Assembly (NCBI GenBank): GCA_028678885.1
Contig: JAJRCP010000093.1
Coordinates: forward strand, 1-5,865
Direction: 5' to 3'
DNA: 5,865 bases
Origin: Methanomicrobiales archaeon
Lineage (GTDB): Archaea > Halobacteriota > Methanomicrobia > Methanomicrobiales > JACTUA01
Shown here: positions 5,789-5,865 of the stretch, piece after piece
Layout of the letters: each line of letters begins with the position of its first letter
Position numbering within the stretch: position 1 is the first letter of the stretch
Translations under genes and position numbers: made by a program
Notes under the pieces: model-generated
Databases searched by the model: none
What the model saw: only the letters and a program-made list of their open reading frames with translations
What the model was told of the DNA's origin: nothing

Positions 5789-5865
5789 TCGCTGTACAAA
5801 TATCGCATGCCTTATAGAATCTTCAAAGATACACAAATATGATGGATCAGGAGATGGTTTTGCAC
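5711..5865 (-). CDS. Possible C-terminal end of a gene from the right edge
   Basis: A minus-strand frame is open from the right window edge to TAA (5711-5713), about 50 complete codons. It reads AKPSPDPSYLCIFEDSIRHA, then IFVQRLNMNEEIPQEMQELN, and ends LLLTFIELPS. The mixed acidic and hydrophobic helical character resembles a normal protein C-terminus. No family is recognised and no T-run terminator follows. An internal ATG at 5780-5782 would alternatively give a 23-residue peptide. Sequence beyond the window would settle it. Confidence 0.28.
   Translation of the reverse strand, partial: AKPSPDPSYLCIFEDSIRHAIFVQRLNMNEEIPQEMQELNLLLTFIELPS

Overview
The window looks like chromosomal DNA of a methanogenic archaeon, most likely from the order Methanomicrobiales. 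This is inferred from three things: a long multi-PAS sensor with an N-terminal helix-turn-helix of the type common in that group, TATA-like boxes with T-run terminators instead of bacterial -35/-10 promoters, and a short HEAT-repeat protein. No rRNA, marker gene or database match confirms the taxon. No tRNA, CRISPR array or intact mobile element was seen.

Layout. (1) Positions 3-1019, plus strand: agmatine deiminase, open at the left edge. (2) 1020-1327: no convincing gene, only one weak 52-codon minus-strand frame and a small hairpin. (3) 1328-1741, minus strand: a thioredoxin-type arsenate reductase with a forced GTG start. Its promoter region has a TATA-like box and a perfect 7-bp dyad placed like a repressor operator. 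A T8 tract follows its stop. (4) 1742-2203: mostly non-coding, with a 42-codon frame, a strong TATA-like box at 2032-2043, a stem-loop at 2108-2141 and a second TATA-like stretch. (5) 2204-2578, plus strand: a small HEAT-repeat protein. (6) 2762-5005, minus strand, convergent with (5): a 747-residue HTH plus five-PAS protein that ends in a coiled coil with no kinase domain. (7) 5006-5865: no recognisable gene. It holds overlapping coding-like fragments on both strands that suggest decayed or unknown short genes.

The genes look like independent single-gene units with their own signals, not one operon. Agmatine deiminase belongs to polyamine metabolism, ArsC to arsenate detoxification, the HEAT protein is probably a protein-binding scaffold, and the PAS protein is a candidate sensor-regulator. 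I see no multi-gene system or defence island here. The items most worth checking are the arsC operator-like dyad, the kinase-less sensor with G8 and G7 tracts in its coding sequence, and the unexplained right-hand 860 bases.
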